Source: an uncultured Oscillospiraceae bacterium
Lineage (GTDB): Bacteria; Bacillota; Clostridia; Oscillospirales; Oscillospiraceae
Reading direction: 5' to 3'
Length of the DNA: 64,000 bases
Assembly: GCA_910588105.1 (NCBI GenBank)
Contig: CAJUQD010000005.1
Span: 1 to 64,000, forward strand
Shown here: one piece after another, positions 8,898 to 17,166 of the stretch
Numbering within the stretch: position 1 is the first letter of the stretch
Layout of the letters: each line of letters begins with the position of its first letter
Translations under genes and position numbers: made by a program
The notes under the pieces: generated by a model
Database searches by the model: none
The model's input: the letters and a program-made list of their open reading frames with translations, nothing else
What the model was told of the DNA's origin: nothing

Positions 8898-8921
8898 AGA
8901 GATAAAAAAAGGGGGCTTCTT

Positions 8922-9194
8922 ATGCTTCATATTCGGCCTGTGTCAGATTTGAGAAATAAATTTCCCGAGATCGAGGCTACCGTCCTAAACAATAGGGAGC
9001 CGGTCTACCTCACCAAAAAAGGCTACGGTTCCATGGTGCTGCTCAGCCTGGAGCAGTACGCCGCCCTGACGGATGACGTGGAACTGGCCCTGGATGAGGC
9101 GGACAAGGCGGCGGAGCTGTCCGATGCACGCCATTCCGGCAAAGAGGTGTTCAGCCGGGCGAGGAGGCGCATTCGTGAACGGAAAGCGTTATGA
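8922..9194 (+). CDS. Type II antitoxin, Phd/YefM family
   Basis: The 90-residue protein begins HIRPVSDLRNKFPEIEATV, the typical DNA-binding N-terminus of Phd/YefM antitoxins, and continues with YLTKKGYGSMVLLSLEQY. The charged C-terminal tail would wrap the toxin. The toxin gene starts inside its last codons, which sets the usual antitoxin-first order. The complex normally represses its own promoter. Confidence 0.88.
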   Translation: MLHIRPVSDLRNKFPEIEATVLNNREPVYLTKKGYGSMVLLSLEQYAALTDDVELALDEADKAAELSDARHSGKEVFSRARRRIRERKAL

Positions 9195-9489
9195 GCTGAG
9201 CATCCTTCCGCTGTTTGAGGATGATTTAAATGAGATCGTAGACTATATCACCTGCCGTCTGCGCAATCCGCAGGCCGCAGAAAACCTGATTGACGAGGTG
9301 GAACGGGCCATTGATGAGCGGCTGGACTGTGCCGGGTCCTTTGAGCCCTACCGCTCCAACCGGGAGCGCAGGTATCCGTATTACCTCATCCAGGTCAAAA
9401 ATTATACGATTTTCTATGTGGCAATCGGGAACACCATGGAGGTGCGCCGGATCATATACAGCAGGCGGACTTTGCAAAATTTGATTTGA
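9175..9489 (+). CDS. Type II toxin, RelE/ParE family
   Basis: The 104-residue protein fits the RelE/ParE fold: LPLFEDDLNEIVDYI, AENLIDEVERAIDERL, then RYPYYLIQVKNYTIFYV and a C-terminal VRRIIYSRR. The start is taken as the GTG at 9175, overlapping the antitoxin by 20 bases, because GAGGAGG lies seven bases upstream. Longer frames lack this. The target could be ribosome-bound mRNA (RelE-like) or gyrase (ParE-like); sequence alone does not decide. Confidence 0.87.
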   Translation: MNGKRYELSILPLFEDDLNEIVDYITCRLRNPQAAENLIDEVERAIDERLDCAGSFEPYRSNRERRYPYYLIQVKNYTIFYVAIGNTMEVRRIIYSRRTLQNLI

Positions 9490-9490
9490 C

Positions 9491-9538
9491 CGAACATGGG
9501 AGGGACAGCGCAATTTAACGCTGTCCCTCCCATGTTCG
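9491..9538. terminator. Perfect 20 bp inverted repeat after the toxin gene
   Basis: Bases 9491-9510 and 9519-9538 are perfectly complementary over 20 positions around an eight-base AT-rich loop. It begins one base after the toxin stop. It lacks the U-run of a normal intrinsic terminator, so it may instead be an mRNA-stabilising hairpin or an element-end structure. Confidence 0.6.
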
Positions 9539-9600
9539 CTGCCCACGCTCTGGGGTTCTGTTTCAATCAAACCCTCCATAAACAGATTTGCGCCCGCTTT

Positions 9601-9763
9601 TAGGCGCCGTTTGAAAATTGGCAATATGCCCAGCGGCAAGGAATTTTTTCGCCGGGCAAGGCGATTTGGCGCAGAAATACTTTGTGTATTTCAAGGCAAG
9701 CAACGCGGTTCGGCGGAAAAGGCCCGCCGATTGGGCGTGTTGACAATTTTCAAACAAGCCCTA
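9601..9763 (+). mobile_element. TA-flanked palindromic repeat (MITE-like), copy B
   Basis: This copy shares both ends and nearly all of the interior with the copy at 3300 but is two bases shorter, with single-base losses in the right arm. It lies between the toxin-antitoxin locus and a string of IS fragments. Orientation is the same as in the other copies. Confidence 0.9.
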
Positions 9764-9869
9764 GGGCCTTGACCTTGGCATATTGGGAAGTTGTGGCGGT
9801 GTCCTGCCTCGCCTGGAAAAGAAGCCCATGATGCTCTCCTGGCCCTGGGGCTGGTCGGCCTGCTCCTTG

Positions 9870-9970
9870 TCCCAGTTATACAGCCGGGTAGGTGGAAAAG
9901 CGGTGCTGGGTTGCCACAAGGCCCAGGGCGGAGGCCAGCTGGGTTTTGCCTAGCCCGACAGAGAGCCAGC
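9870..9970 (-). pseudogene. IstB-like ATPase fragment (IS21 family helper)
   Basis: The reverse strand encodes GLGKTQLASALGLVATQHRF, which matches the Walker A region of IstB helper ATPases of IS21 elements. Nothing convincing continues on either side, so this is a remnant of about 30 codons. It sits head to tail with an IS5-type fragment in a mobile-element graveyard. Confidence 0.5.
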
Positions 9971-10165
9971 TATGTGATCCCGCCTCAGAGCAATGTTTCT
10001 GAGCCATGGCCGGTTGATTGGTGGTTATATAAAGAGCGGCATTTGGTTGAGTGCTTTTTCCAAAAGCTCAAATGGTTTCGCAGAATTGCCACCAAGTATG
10101 ACAAGTTTGACGCTTCTTTTCTCGCCTTTGATTACTTGGCTTCCTTCGCTATTTTGTTGCTTTAG
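9968..10165 (+). pseudogene. IS5-family transposase C-terminal fragment
   Basis: The forward strand encodes YVIPPQSNVSEPWPVDWWLY followed by KERHLVECFFQKLKWFRRIA and ends in LAFDYLASFAILLL. This is the C-terminal end of an IS5-type DDE transposase, including the catalytic Glu region (VECFFQKLK). The first two thirds, with both catalytic Asp residues, are missing. Confidence 0.8.
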
Positions 10166-10337
10166 CACACCTTCCTTGATTTTTCAAACAGACCCTGGTC
10201 TCTATTGTATTTTCGCACTCTGCTCTGCCTGGCGCAAGACGTTGGGAGGGGTTACGCTTGCAGCTCATTTCTGGTGTTGGCCTTGCCGCCTGACTATATT
10301 ATATTTGCTGCTTATTGTACTGCCCACACAAACCGCT

Positions 10338-10457
10338 TTATATTGTTACTTCTATATGTACGGTAGATTTGCTGATTCCAAAGCGGCTGGCGGCGGCCCG
10401 GACGGTGGTTTTGTTCTCAATGATGTACAGCGCCAGCTCCTGGGCGCGCTCTTCCAT
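10338..10457 (-). pseudogene. Truncated SpoIIID-like sporulation regulator
   Basis: A 39-codon frame from ATG at 10457 reads MEERAQELALYIIENKTTVR followed by AAASRFGISKSTVH. This matches the first half of SpoIIID, including its helix-turn-helix, and then stops after five unrelated residues. Full SpoIIID proteins have about 80-95 residues. Because the fragment ends within a cluster of IS debris, I read it as a broken extra copy rather than the working regulator. Confidence 0.7.
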
Positions 10458-10659
10458 GTTCCCCTTCACAAAAACAACACTCCCCGTTGTGGTCTCTCAC
10501 AGGTAGATGTATATGCGCCGGGACTGTGCAATATGAGGGCGGTTTTGATCTTGGGGCGGCTCCACGAATGAGGTGTCCGCGCCGATGACAAAATGAGCGG
10601 CATTCCTTCGGAACATGTTCTGCACCGATATCGCGCAACTGAATCGGTAAATTCTTTGA
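10458..10659. other. Unassigned decayed sequence
   Basis: About 200 bases between the spoIIID fragment and the transporter fragment contain short open stretches on both strands but nothing I can assign. The codon pattern is irregular, as expected for decayed DNA. Confidence 0.3.
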
Positions 10660-10794
10660 TACTACGGCGTGAAACCCCAGGAACTGCCGGACAATCTGCG
10701 GGACTTGAACGGGCAGTTGGAGTATCTGATGCGGCCCGCGGGGATCATGCGGCGCACCGTCACTCTGGAAAAGGGCTGGTACCGGGATGGCTAG
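10660..10794 (+). pseudogene. Fragment resembling an NHLM-type bacteriocin ABC transporter
   Basis: From 10660 to a TAG at 10794 the frame encodes YYGVKPQELPDNLRDLNGQL followed by EYLMRPAGIMRRTVTLEKGW. This resembles the region before the membrane domain of NHLM bacteriocin-system ABC transporters, as I recall that family. An in-frame stop lies directly upstream, and the IS3 element begins right at its end. The assignment is from memory of family sequences and should be treated as tentative. Confidence 0.45.
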
Positions 10795-10844
10795 GGCAGG
10801 GGGGTGCGGACAAAAAGCTGGACCGGGAAGGGACAGGGGAAGGG

Positions 10845-11504
10845 ATGTATTCATACGAGGAGCGGAAGAAAGCAGTAGAGGCATACATGAAAAATGGATG
10901 CAACGCAAGGCAGATGGTGAAGGAGCTGGGGTATCCAACACGGCCAACATTGGTGAACTGGTACTGGGAAGTGAAACGGACAGGACGGCACAGGGAAAAG
11001 TTCGAGAGAGCAAGGGAATACAGCGAGGGACAGCGGCGAGAGGCAGTGGAGTACTATTTTGCCCACGGGATGAGCCTGATGAAAACGATCCGGGAACTGG
11101 CGCTGCCCATAAAACGGGACGCACTTCGCAATTGGATCAAGGAATTTGAGCCGGAGCGGGAATTGAATTGTAAACGGCCGATGCCTTTGGTACAATGCAC
11201 CCAGGAGCAAAAGGAAGAAGCCGTGGCGGCGATACTGTGCACGCGGGGGAAGACAGGACAGGAGATCGCGGAAGAATATGGGGTGAGCCGGCCGGCTGTC
11301 TACAAGTGGAGGAGACACTTCCTTGCCAGGGAGGGGGACATGGCGATGCCTGGGACAGACGAGGAAAGGAAAGCCCTTGAGGAGAAGAACGCGGAATTGG
11401 TGAGGGAGCTTCAGCGGGCACGCAGGGAGTTAGAAGAAACGGAAAAAGGCTGTATCGGGTACGGATGGAATGCGATGTGCTGGAAAAGGTGGCGGAAGTG
11501 CTAA
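10845..11504 (+). CDS. IS3 transposase orfA, apparently frameshifted near its end
   Basis: The product starts MYSYEERKKAVEAYMKNGCN and contains two or three helix-turn-helix units (REAVEYYFAHGMSLMKTI and GQEIAEEYGVSRPAVYKW) and a leucine-rich tail. In the annotated frame the end turns into GCIGYGWNAMCWKRWRKC, which is unlike the family. Shifting one base back at the A5 run 11443-11447 gives KRLYRVRMECDVLEKVAEVL, the expected coiled tail that runs into the normal slippery site. One A has probably been lost, so this copy may not make a functional OrfAB. Confidence 0.8.
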   Translation: MYSYEERKKAVEAYMKNGCNARQMVKELGYPTRPTLVNWYWEVKRTGRHREKFERAREYSEGQRREAVEYYFAHGMSLMKTIRELALPIKRDALRNWIKEFEPERELNCKRPMPLVQCTQEQKEEAVAAILCTRGKTGQEIAEEYGVSRPAVYKWRRHFLAREGDMAMPGTDEERKALEEKNAELVRELQRARRELEETEKGCIGYGWNAMCWKRWRKC

Positions 11505-11509
11505 AAAAG
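11503..11509 (+). promoter_or_regulatory. Programmed -1 frameshift site of the IS3 element
   Basis: The heptamer AAAAAAG lies at the end of the repaired orfA frame. Slipping back one base joins EVLKK to EKGADPRRMSSREKAAV of orfB. This is the classic IS3 arrangement for producing the OrfAB transposase. Confidence 0.7.
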
Positions 11510-11532
11510 AGAAGGGCGCCGATCCAAGGAGG

Positions 11533-12393
11533 ATGAGCAGCCGGGAAAAGGCAGCGGTGATCGGCGCCCTGAGAAATAAATATTCGTTGAAAGAACTTTT
11601 GGAACTGCTGGATATTGCCAAAAGCAGCTATGAATATCAGGCTTCGGACAAATACGAGGAGCTGAGGCGCACGATCCGTGAAGAATTCCAGGCAGGGAAA
11701 GGGTGCTATGGATACCGGCGGATCCACGCGAAACTGAAGGCGCGGGGCCGAACCGTATCGGAAAAGGTGATCCGCAGGCTCATGAAAAAGGCGCAGCTGG
11801 TGGTGCTCCATAAGAGACGGAAAAAATACAATTCTTATATGGGCGAGATCAGCCCAGCCGTGGAAAACATCATCCAGCGGGACTTTCACGCGGACAGGCC
11901 CAACGTGAAATGGCTGACCGACATCACAGAATTCGATATCCCAGCCGGAAAGGTGTATCTGTCCCCCATCATCGATTGTTTTGATGGCATGGCTGTCTCT
12001 TGGACGATCGGAACGCACCCCAATGCGAACCTGGTGAATTCCATGCTGGATCAGGCAGTCCGCCAGTTAGCGGAGAACGAACATCCCATCGTCCACTCGG
12101 ACCGGGGCGGGCACTACCGCTGGCCCGGCTGGATCAGGCGGATGGAACAGGCCGGCCTGACCCGTTCCATGTCTAAAAAGGGCTGCTCGCCGGATAATTC
12201 GGCCTGCGAAGGCTTTTTCGGCCGGCTGAAAAACGAGATGTTCTATGGCCGATCTTGGGAGGGCATATCCGTTCCTGAATTTATACGCAATGTAGACGAC
12301 TATATAAGATGGTATAACGAGGATAGGATCAAGCTATCCCTGGGCGCTTTGAGCCCCGCTGCTTATAGGCATAGCTTGGGCTTCACTATTTAG
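11533..12393 (+). CDS. IS3 transposase orfB (DDE integrase domain)
   Basis: The protein has an HTH_21 region (GCYGYRRIHAKLKARG) and an rve integrase core. The catalytic residues are visible as TDITEF (first Asp), VHSDRGGHY (second Asp) and NSACEGFFGRLKNE (Glu). The C-terminal YIRWYNEDRIKLSLG is typical of IS150-like OrfB. The first internal ATG at 11533 is taken as the formal start, but expression is expected as an OrfA-OrfB frameshift fusion. Confidence 0.9.
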   Translation: MSSREKAAVIGALRNKYSLKELLELLDIAKSSYEYQASDKYEELRRTIREEFQAGKGCYGYRRIHAKLKARGRTVSEKVIRRLMKKAQLVVLHKRRKKYNSYMGEISPAVENIIQRDFHADRPNVKWLTDITEFDIPAGKVYLSPIIDCFDGMAVSWTIGTHPNANLVNSMLDQAVRQLAENEHPIVHSDRGGHYRWPGWIRRMEQAGLTRSMSKKGCSPDNSACEGFFGRLKNEMFYGRSWEGISVPEFIRNVDDYIRWYNEDRIKLSLGALSPAAYRHSLGFTI

Positions 12394-12527
12394 GTCCAAA
12401 AAATCGTCCGCAGGCCCCAGTCAACGGGGAGTAAAAAACTTTCCCCGTAAGCGTCAATCTTTCCGGCATCTTGCACAGCCCAGAGTTAGGGCTGGAAATT
12501 ATAAAATCTTTACTTGAACACCTGTGC

Positions 12528-14249
12528 TCAGTTCTTCAGCCCCTCCGCCCAGGCGGAGTACCGCGCCACCTTGTCGGCGCAGTCCTGCCGGCTGGCCCCC
12601 TGGGCCAGTATGTACACCTTCACCTTGGGCTCGGTGCCGGAGGGCCGCACGATGACCGAAGTGCCGTCCGCCAGCTCGTAGCGCAGCACATTGGAGCCGG
12701 ACAGCTCCATCTGGATCCTGTCCCCAGTGGCCGCGTCCACCACGCTGCCGTCCTTGTAGTCCTTCCAGGTTCTGACGCTCTCGCCGCCGATCTCCTTGGG
12801 GGGATTGGCCCGCAGGCCGGACATCAGCGCCGCCATCTTCTTCAGCCCGTCCAGGCCGGGCATCACCAGGTTCAGGGTACGCTCGCCGTAATCGCCGTAC
12901 TTCCCGTACAGGGCCATGAGGGCATCGTACAGGGTCATGCCCTTGCCGGCGTAGTAGGCGGCCATCTCGGTCATGGCCACGGCGGCGGTCACCGCGTCCT
13001 TGTCCCGGACGTAGCTGCCCAGCATGTAGCCGTAGCTCTCCTCATAGGACATGATGACGTTCCCCTCGCCGCTGCCCTCCAGCTGGTCCTTCTTCTGGGC
13101 CAGGAATTTGAAGCCGGTGAAGGTGTCGAAGCACTGCAAACCGTTCACCTCGGCCACCTTGCGGGCCATCTCGGTGGTGACGATGGTTTTCAGCGCCACG
13201 GGGTTGGCGGGCATTTTGCCGGTGCGCCGCTTGGCCCCGATGAGGTAATCCAGCAGCAGCACGCCGGTCTGGTTGCCGGTGAGCACCTTGAAGCCGTCCC
13301 CCGCCCGGACCATCAGGCCCACCCGGTCGGCATCGGGGTCGGAGCCCAGGATGAAGTCCGCGCCCTCCTTGTTGGCCAGCTCCACCGCCAGGGCAAAGCC
13401 CTCCGGGTTCTCCGGGTTGGGGGAGGCCACGGTGGAGAAATTGCCGTCGATGACCATCTGCTCGGGCACGCAGATCACGTGCTTCATGCCCAGCCGCTTC
13501 AGCGCCTCGGGGATGAGCTTGTAGCCGGTGCCGTGGAAGGGGGTGTACACCATTTTGAAGGTGTCCGCCACCGCGTCCACCGCCGCCTGGTCGTTGACCT
13601 GGGCCATCACATTGGCCAGGAACTTCTCGTCGGTCTCCTCCCCCATGATGGTGATGAGGCCGTCCGCCACCGCCTTGCCGTAGTCGGCCACGGTCACATC
13701 GAACACGTCGGACTCGGACATGATCTTGGCCACCTGGTCGGCGTGGTTGGGGGGGAGCTGGGCTCCGTCGGACCAGTAGACCTTATAGCCGTTGTACTCC
13801 TTGGGGTTGTGGCTGGCGGTGATATTGATGCCCGCGATGCAGCCGTACTCCCGGATGGCGAAGGACAGCTCGGGAGTGGGGCGCAGCGACTCAAAGAGGC
13901 GCACGGGTATGCCAGCGGCGGCCATGATGCAGGCGGCCTCCCGGGCAAACACGTCGGAGTTGTTCCGGCAGTCGAAGCAGATGGCCACGCCCTTTTTAAC
14001 TGCCTCCGGCCCCTCGTTCAGGATGACCTTGGCAAACGCCTGGGTGGCGTGGCGGATGACGTGGATGTTCATGCGGTACAATCCCACGCCCATGGTGCCC
14101 CGCAGCCCGGCGGTGCCGAACTCCAGCTGGGAGAAGAAGCGGGATTCGATCTCCTTCTCGTCCCCGGCGATGGCGGCCAGCTCCGCCTTTTCCTCCCCAG
14201 ACAGGGCGGGGGAGTTGAGCCACAGCTCATAGTTTGCTTTGTAGTCCAT
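12528..14249 (-). CDS. pgcA: Phosphoglucomutase / phosphomannomutase
   Basis: The 573-residue protein belongs to the alpha-D-phosphohexomutase family. TASHNPKEYNGYKVYW carries the phosphoserine, GSDPDADRVG binds the metal, and FEESYGY-like MSYEESYGYM with RPSGTEPKVKVY binds the sugar phosphate. It interconverts glucose 1-phosphate and glucose 6-phosphate for envelope glycans and glycogen. Length and motif order match PgcA-type enzymes of Firmicutes. It lies 24 bases downstream of the aminopeptidase gene and may share its transcript. The gene ends about 110 bases from the IS3 element and appears intact. Confidence 0.93.
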   Translation of the reverse strand: MDYKANYELWLNSPALSGEEKAELAAIAGDEKEIESRFFSQLEFGTAGLRGTMGVGLYRMNIHVIRHATQAFAKVILNEGPEAVKKGVAICFDCRNNSDVFAREAACIMAAAGIPVRLFESLRPTPELSFAIREYGCIAGINITASHNPKEYNGYKVYWSDGAQLPPNHADQVAKIMSESDVFDVTVADYGKAVADGLITIMGEETDEKFLANVMAQVNDQAAVDAVADTFKMVYTPFHGTGYKLIPEALKRLGMKHVICVPEQMVIDGNFSTVASPNPENPEGFALAVELANKEGADFILGSDPDADRVGLMVRAGDGFKVLTGNQTGVLLLDYLIGAKRRTGKMPANPVALKTIVTTEMARKVAEVNGLQCFDTFTGFKFLAQKKDQLEGSGEGNVIMSYEESYGYMLGSYVRDKDAVTAAVAMTEMAAYYAGKGMTLYDALMALYGKYGDYGERTLNLVMPGLDGLKKMAALMSGLRANPPKEIGGESVRTWKDYKDGSVVDAATGDRIQMELSGSNVLRYELADGTSVIVRPSGTEPKVKVYILAQGASRQDCADKVARYSAWAEGLKN

Positions 14250-14273
14250 TGGATTCGTCCTCCTTTATAAAAA

Positions 14274-15515
14274 TCAAAACGCAAAATTGCCGTTGACAAA
14301 CACAGGAATTTCCCGCCCGTCGCGGGTGGTCCCCACGATGGACAAATCCCGGCTGCCCACCATGAAGTCCACGTGGGTCATGGACTGGTTCAGCCCCGCG
14401 GCCTTCTGCGCAGCCCCGTCCATCTCCTCGCCGCCCTTGACGCAGCCGGGGTAGGCTGCGCCAAAGGCGAAGTGGCAGGATGCGTTCTCGTCAAACAGGG
14501 TGTTGTAAAACAGAATGCCGGTATTGTGGATAGGGGAGTCGTAGGGCACCAGCGCCACCTCCCCCAGGCAGCGGGCGCCCTCGTCCAGCTCAATGCCCCG
14601 GCGCAGGAACTCCTCCCCCTCCGCCGCGTGTACGTCCACAATGCGACCGTCCTTGAAGTCGAAGTAAAAGTCGCGGATCAGGTTCCCATCCATGGCCAGG
14701 GGCAAGGTGGAGTACACCCTGCCGTCCACCCCGTCCCAGCGGGGGGAGGTGAAGATCTCCTCCGTGGGGATGTTGGGCAGGTATTCCACCCCATCGGTGG
14801 TGTGGGCGGTGGCCCCGGCCCACACGTGGCCGTCCGGCAGGCGCACCTTCAGGTCGGTGCCCAGGGAATTGGCGTAGTGCAGGCTGGCAAACTGGTAATC
14901 GTTGAGAATCTTGGCCCGGCGGGCGATGGTGTCCACCACCTGCCGCCAGCGCTCCACAGCCTTGCCGTCCCCCGTGATGCGGCACACGGAGAAAATAGCG
15001 TCCCACAAAGCGTCCACAGCCTCCTCCCCCTTCTTACCAGGGAACACCTTCTCCGCCCAGGCGGGGGTGGGATGGGCCCCCACACACCACTGGAAGCGGT
15101 TAGCCATCATGGCGTCAAAGTAGGGCTTGGTGGGCCCGCTGCTCGCCTTGCGGCGGGCCTGGATGCGGGCGGGATCCACCCCCTTCAGCAGTTCCGGATT
15201 GGAGCCGGTGAAGGACAACCGGGGGCATTTGTGCTCCAGATACCAGTCTATCCGGGCCTTCATATAGCTGGGGTATTCCTCGAACACGGCGGCGTCCGCC
15301 CGGAGGAAGCTCTCCCGGGTGGTGAAGTCGTCCCCATAGTAGGGCGCCACGTTCCGGGCTCCGCAGTCGAAGCACGCGGCCACGCACAGCCGGGTGAGGG
15401 CGGCGTATTCGATATGGCTCTCAATGCTGGGGGTCTGCCCCGGCCGGACGTTCAGGCCCACCTCCACCAGCAGGTGGGCGTATTCGCTGAGCTTCGCTTC
15501 AAAATCTTTCACCAT
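14274..15515 (-). CDS. M29-family aminopeptidase
   Basis: The 413-residue protein matches AmpS/PepS aminopeptidases: the N-terminal EVGLNVRPGQT, a central region with GTDLKVRLPDGHVW, and the metal-ligand segments PTEEIFTSP, GARCLGEVALV, HNTGILFYNTLFDENASCHFA and HVDFMVGS. It removes N-terminal amino acids from peptides in the cytoplasm. The start at 15515 has a GGAG site upstream. A mobile repeat (copy C) lies directly in its 5' flank, between it and the divergent asnA gene. Confidence 0.92.
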   Translation of the reverse strand: MVKDFEAKLSEYAHLLVEVGLNVRPGQTPSIESHIEYAALTRLCVAACFDCGARNVAPYYGDDFTTRESFLRADAAVFEEYPSYMKARIDWYLEHKCPRLSFTGSNPELLKGVDPARIQARRKASSGPTKPYFDAMMANRFQWCVGAHPTPAWAEKVFPGKKGEEAVDALWDAIFSVCRITGDGKAVERWRQVVDTIARRAKILNDYQFASLHYANSLGTDLKVRLPDGHVWAGATAHTTDGVEYLPNIPTEEIFTSPRWDGVDGRVYSTLPLAMDGNLIRDFYFDFKDGRIVDVHAAEGEEFLRRGIELDEGARCLGEVALVPYDSPIHNTGILFYNTLFDENASCHFAFGAAYPGCVKGGEEMDGAAQKAAGLNQSMTHVDFMVGSRDLSIVGTTRDGREIPVFVNGNFAF

Positions 15516-15579
15516 TGGGTTAATCTCCTTTTGGATAAGTTGTCACGCCTCGCCTGCGGCGGCTTAAGCGCCTTTTAGC

Positions 15580-15744
15580 TAGGCGCCGTTTGAAAATTGG
15601 CAATATGCCCAGCGGCAAGGAATTTTTTCGCCGGGCAAGGCGATTTGGCGCAGAAATACTTTGTGTATTTCAAGGCAAAGCAACGCGGCTCGGCGGAAAA
15701 AGGCCCGCCGATTGGGCGTGTTGACAATTTTCAAACAAGCCCTA
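15580..15744 (+). mobile_element. TA-flanked palindromic repeat (MITE-like), copy C
   Basis: This 165-base copy is almost identical to the copies at 3300 and 62673, with the same TAGGCGCC and AAGCCCTA ends and the same orientation. It sits in the divergent intergenic region between the aminopeptidase and asnA, upstream of the asnA promoter. Confidence 0.9.
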
Positions 15745-15824
15745 GTCACTTTGCCGGAAACTTCCTGTCCTGCCCGTGCATATATGGAAATTATACCATA
15801 TCAAATCGCAAAACACAATTCCAT

Positions 15825-15853
15825 TTGATTTTTTTTCTGGGAGGATGTATAAT
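15825..15853 (+). promoter_or_regulatory. Sigma-A promoter of asnA
   Basis: TTGATT at 15825-15830 and a perfect TATAAT at 15848-15853 are 17 bases apart, and the asnA ATG follows 34 bases later behind AAAGGAG. The surrounding 60 bases are AT-rich. Confidence 0.8.
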
Positions 15854-15887
15854 AGCGCTAATTTAGTGGAGTAAAGGAGCAAAACCA

Positions 15888-16901
15888 ATGCTGACCACCG
15901 TTATCCCCCAGGGGTACGCCCCCCTGCTCAACCTGTATGACACCCAGAAAGCCATCGGCCTTTTAAAGCGCCTGTTTGAGGACGATCTGGGCGGTTCGCT
16001 CAACCTGCGCCGGGTGTCCGCCCCCCTGTTTGTGGAGGCATCCACCGGCCTGAACGACGACCTCAACGGCGTGGAGCGCCCGGTGTCCTTCGACGTACCC
16101 GACGCAGGGCGGGACGCCCAGGTGGTCCACTCCCTGGCCAAGTGGAAGCGCCTGGCCCTCCACCGCTACCAGTTCTCGGTGGGCGAGGGGCTGTACACCG
16201 ACATGAACGCCATCCGCCGGGACGAGGAGCTGGACAACCTCCACTCCGTCTATGTAGACCAGTGGGACTGGGAAAAGGTCATCGCCCCCCGGGACCGCAA
16301 TGTGGACTACTTAAAATCGGTGGTATCCATCATCGTCAACGCACTGGCCAACACCCAGGCCACCCTGCGCTCAGTGTACCCCCAGCTCTCCGTCCTGCCC
16401 CTCATCGACCGGGAGGTGTCCTTCGTCTCCGCCCAGGAGCTGGAGGACCGGTGGCCCGAGCTATCCCCCAAGGAGCGGGAAGACGCCTGGACCCGCGACC
16501 ATCCCACCACCTTCCTCATGGGCATCGGCGGGGCGCTGAAATCGGGCAAGCCCCACGACGGCCGGGCGCCGGACTACGACGACTGGGGCCTGAACGGGGA
16601 CATCCTGCTTTGGAACCCCTTGCTGAACCATGCGTTTGAGATTTCCTCCATGGGCATCCGGGTGAGCCCGGAATCCCTGGACGAGCAGCTCACCGCCGCC
16701 AGGTGCGGCCACCGGCGGGAGCTGCCCTTCCACCGGGCGCTGCTGGCGGGGGAGCTGCCCCTCACCATCGGCGGCGGCATCGGCCAGAGCCGGGTATCCA
16801 TGTACCTGCTGGGCAAGGCCCACATCGGCGAGGTACAGGCCAGCATTTGGGACCCCCGCACCATCCAGGCGTGCAGGGAGGCCGGGGTTATCCTGCTGTG
16901 A
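15888..16901 (+). CDS. asnA: Aspartate-ammonia ligase (asparagine synthetase A)
   Basis: The 337-residue protein matches AsnA throughout: RVSAPLFVEASTGLNDDLNG, the YTDMNAIRRDE segment, SVYVDQWDWEKVI and the C-terminal IGGGIGQSRVSMYLLGKAHI typical of this class-II-tRNA-synthetase-like fold. It makes asparagine from aspartate, ammonia and ATP. The promoter is clear and no regulator lies next to it. A small membrane-protein gene follows after 17 bases and shares the transcript up to a strong terminator. Confidence 0.95.
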   Translation: MLTTVIPQGYAPLLNLYDTQKAIGLLKRLFEDDLGGSLNLRRVSAPLFVEASTGLNDDLNGVERPVSFDVPDAGRDAQVVHSLAKWKRLALHRYQFSVGEGLYTDMNAIRRDEELDNLHSVYVDQWDWEKVIAPRDRNVDYLKSVVSIIVNALANTQATLRSVYPQLSVLPLIDREVSFVSAQELEDRWPELSPKEREDAWTRDHPTTFLMGIGGALKSGKPHDGRAPDYDDWGLNGDILLWNPLLNHAFEISSMGIRVSPESLDEQLTAARCGHRRELPFHRALLAGELPLTIGGGIGQSRVSMYLLGKAHIGEVQASIWDPRTIQACREAGVILL

Positions 16902-16918
16902 AAGGGGGAAACAATTTT

Positions 16919-17092
16919 ATGGACGAACACAAAGGCAGTTTCAATGGCGGCACTGTGGCAAAGGCAGGCATCTCCTTCGGCAGCGCCTTGGCCATGGTCA
17001 TCAGCTACACCACCTGGCACTCGGTGGGCTGGGCCATTGTCCACGGCCTGATGAGCTGGGTATATGTAATCTATTTTATCCTGCGGTATTGA
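16919..17092 (+). CDS. Small membrane protein, unknown function
   Basis: The 57-residue product starts MDEHKGSFNGGTVAKAGISF and has two predicted hydrophobic stretches (GSALAMVISYTTW and GWAIVHGLMSWVYVIYFIL). It is preceded by AAGGGGGAAAC and lies 17 bases after asnA, ahead of a strong terminator, so the two are very likely cotranscribed. I do not recognise a named family. Confidence 0.7.
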   Translation: MDEHKGSFNGGTVAKAGISFGSALAMVISYTTWHSVGWAIVHGLMSWVYVIYFILRY

Positions 17093-17109
17093 CAGCAGGA
17101 CAAAACAGC

Positions 17110-17149
17110 GCGGGCGCGGCCTCTCCCGGAAGCCGCGCCCGCCGTTTTT
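17110..17149 (+). terminator. Intrinsic terminator after asnA operon
   Basis: An 11 bp GC-rich stem (GCGGGCGCGGC with GCCGCGCCCGC) is followed by a T5 run. It separates the convergent asnA and serA transcripts. Confidence 0.9.
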
Positions 17150-17166
17150 ATTGATTGCCGCCGGGG

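Larger units (their letters stand above)
10797..12420 (+). mobile_element. IS3-family insertion sequence (IS150-like)
   Basis: The left end CAGGGGGGTGCGGAC with a nearby TGGACC is mirrored on the other strand at 12394-12420 by CTGGGGCCTGCGGAC and TGGACC. These imperfect terminal inverted repeats bound about 1.62 kb. Inside are orfA (HTH) and orfB (DDE integrase) with the A6G slippery site that IS3 elements use for -1 frameshifting at 11503-11509. No clear target duplication was found. Confidence 0.8.

Noticed and set aside
12471..14270. Long forward open frame of about 600 codons opposite the phosphoglucomutase gene
   Set aside because: It is a GC-rich shadow of a well supported gene, full of Gly, His and Leu, without domain or ribosome site. 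Similar antisense frames occur over many genes here.
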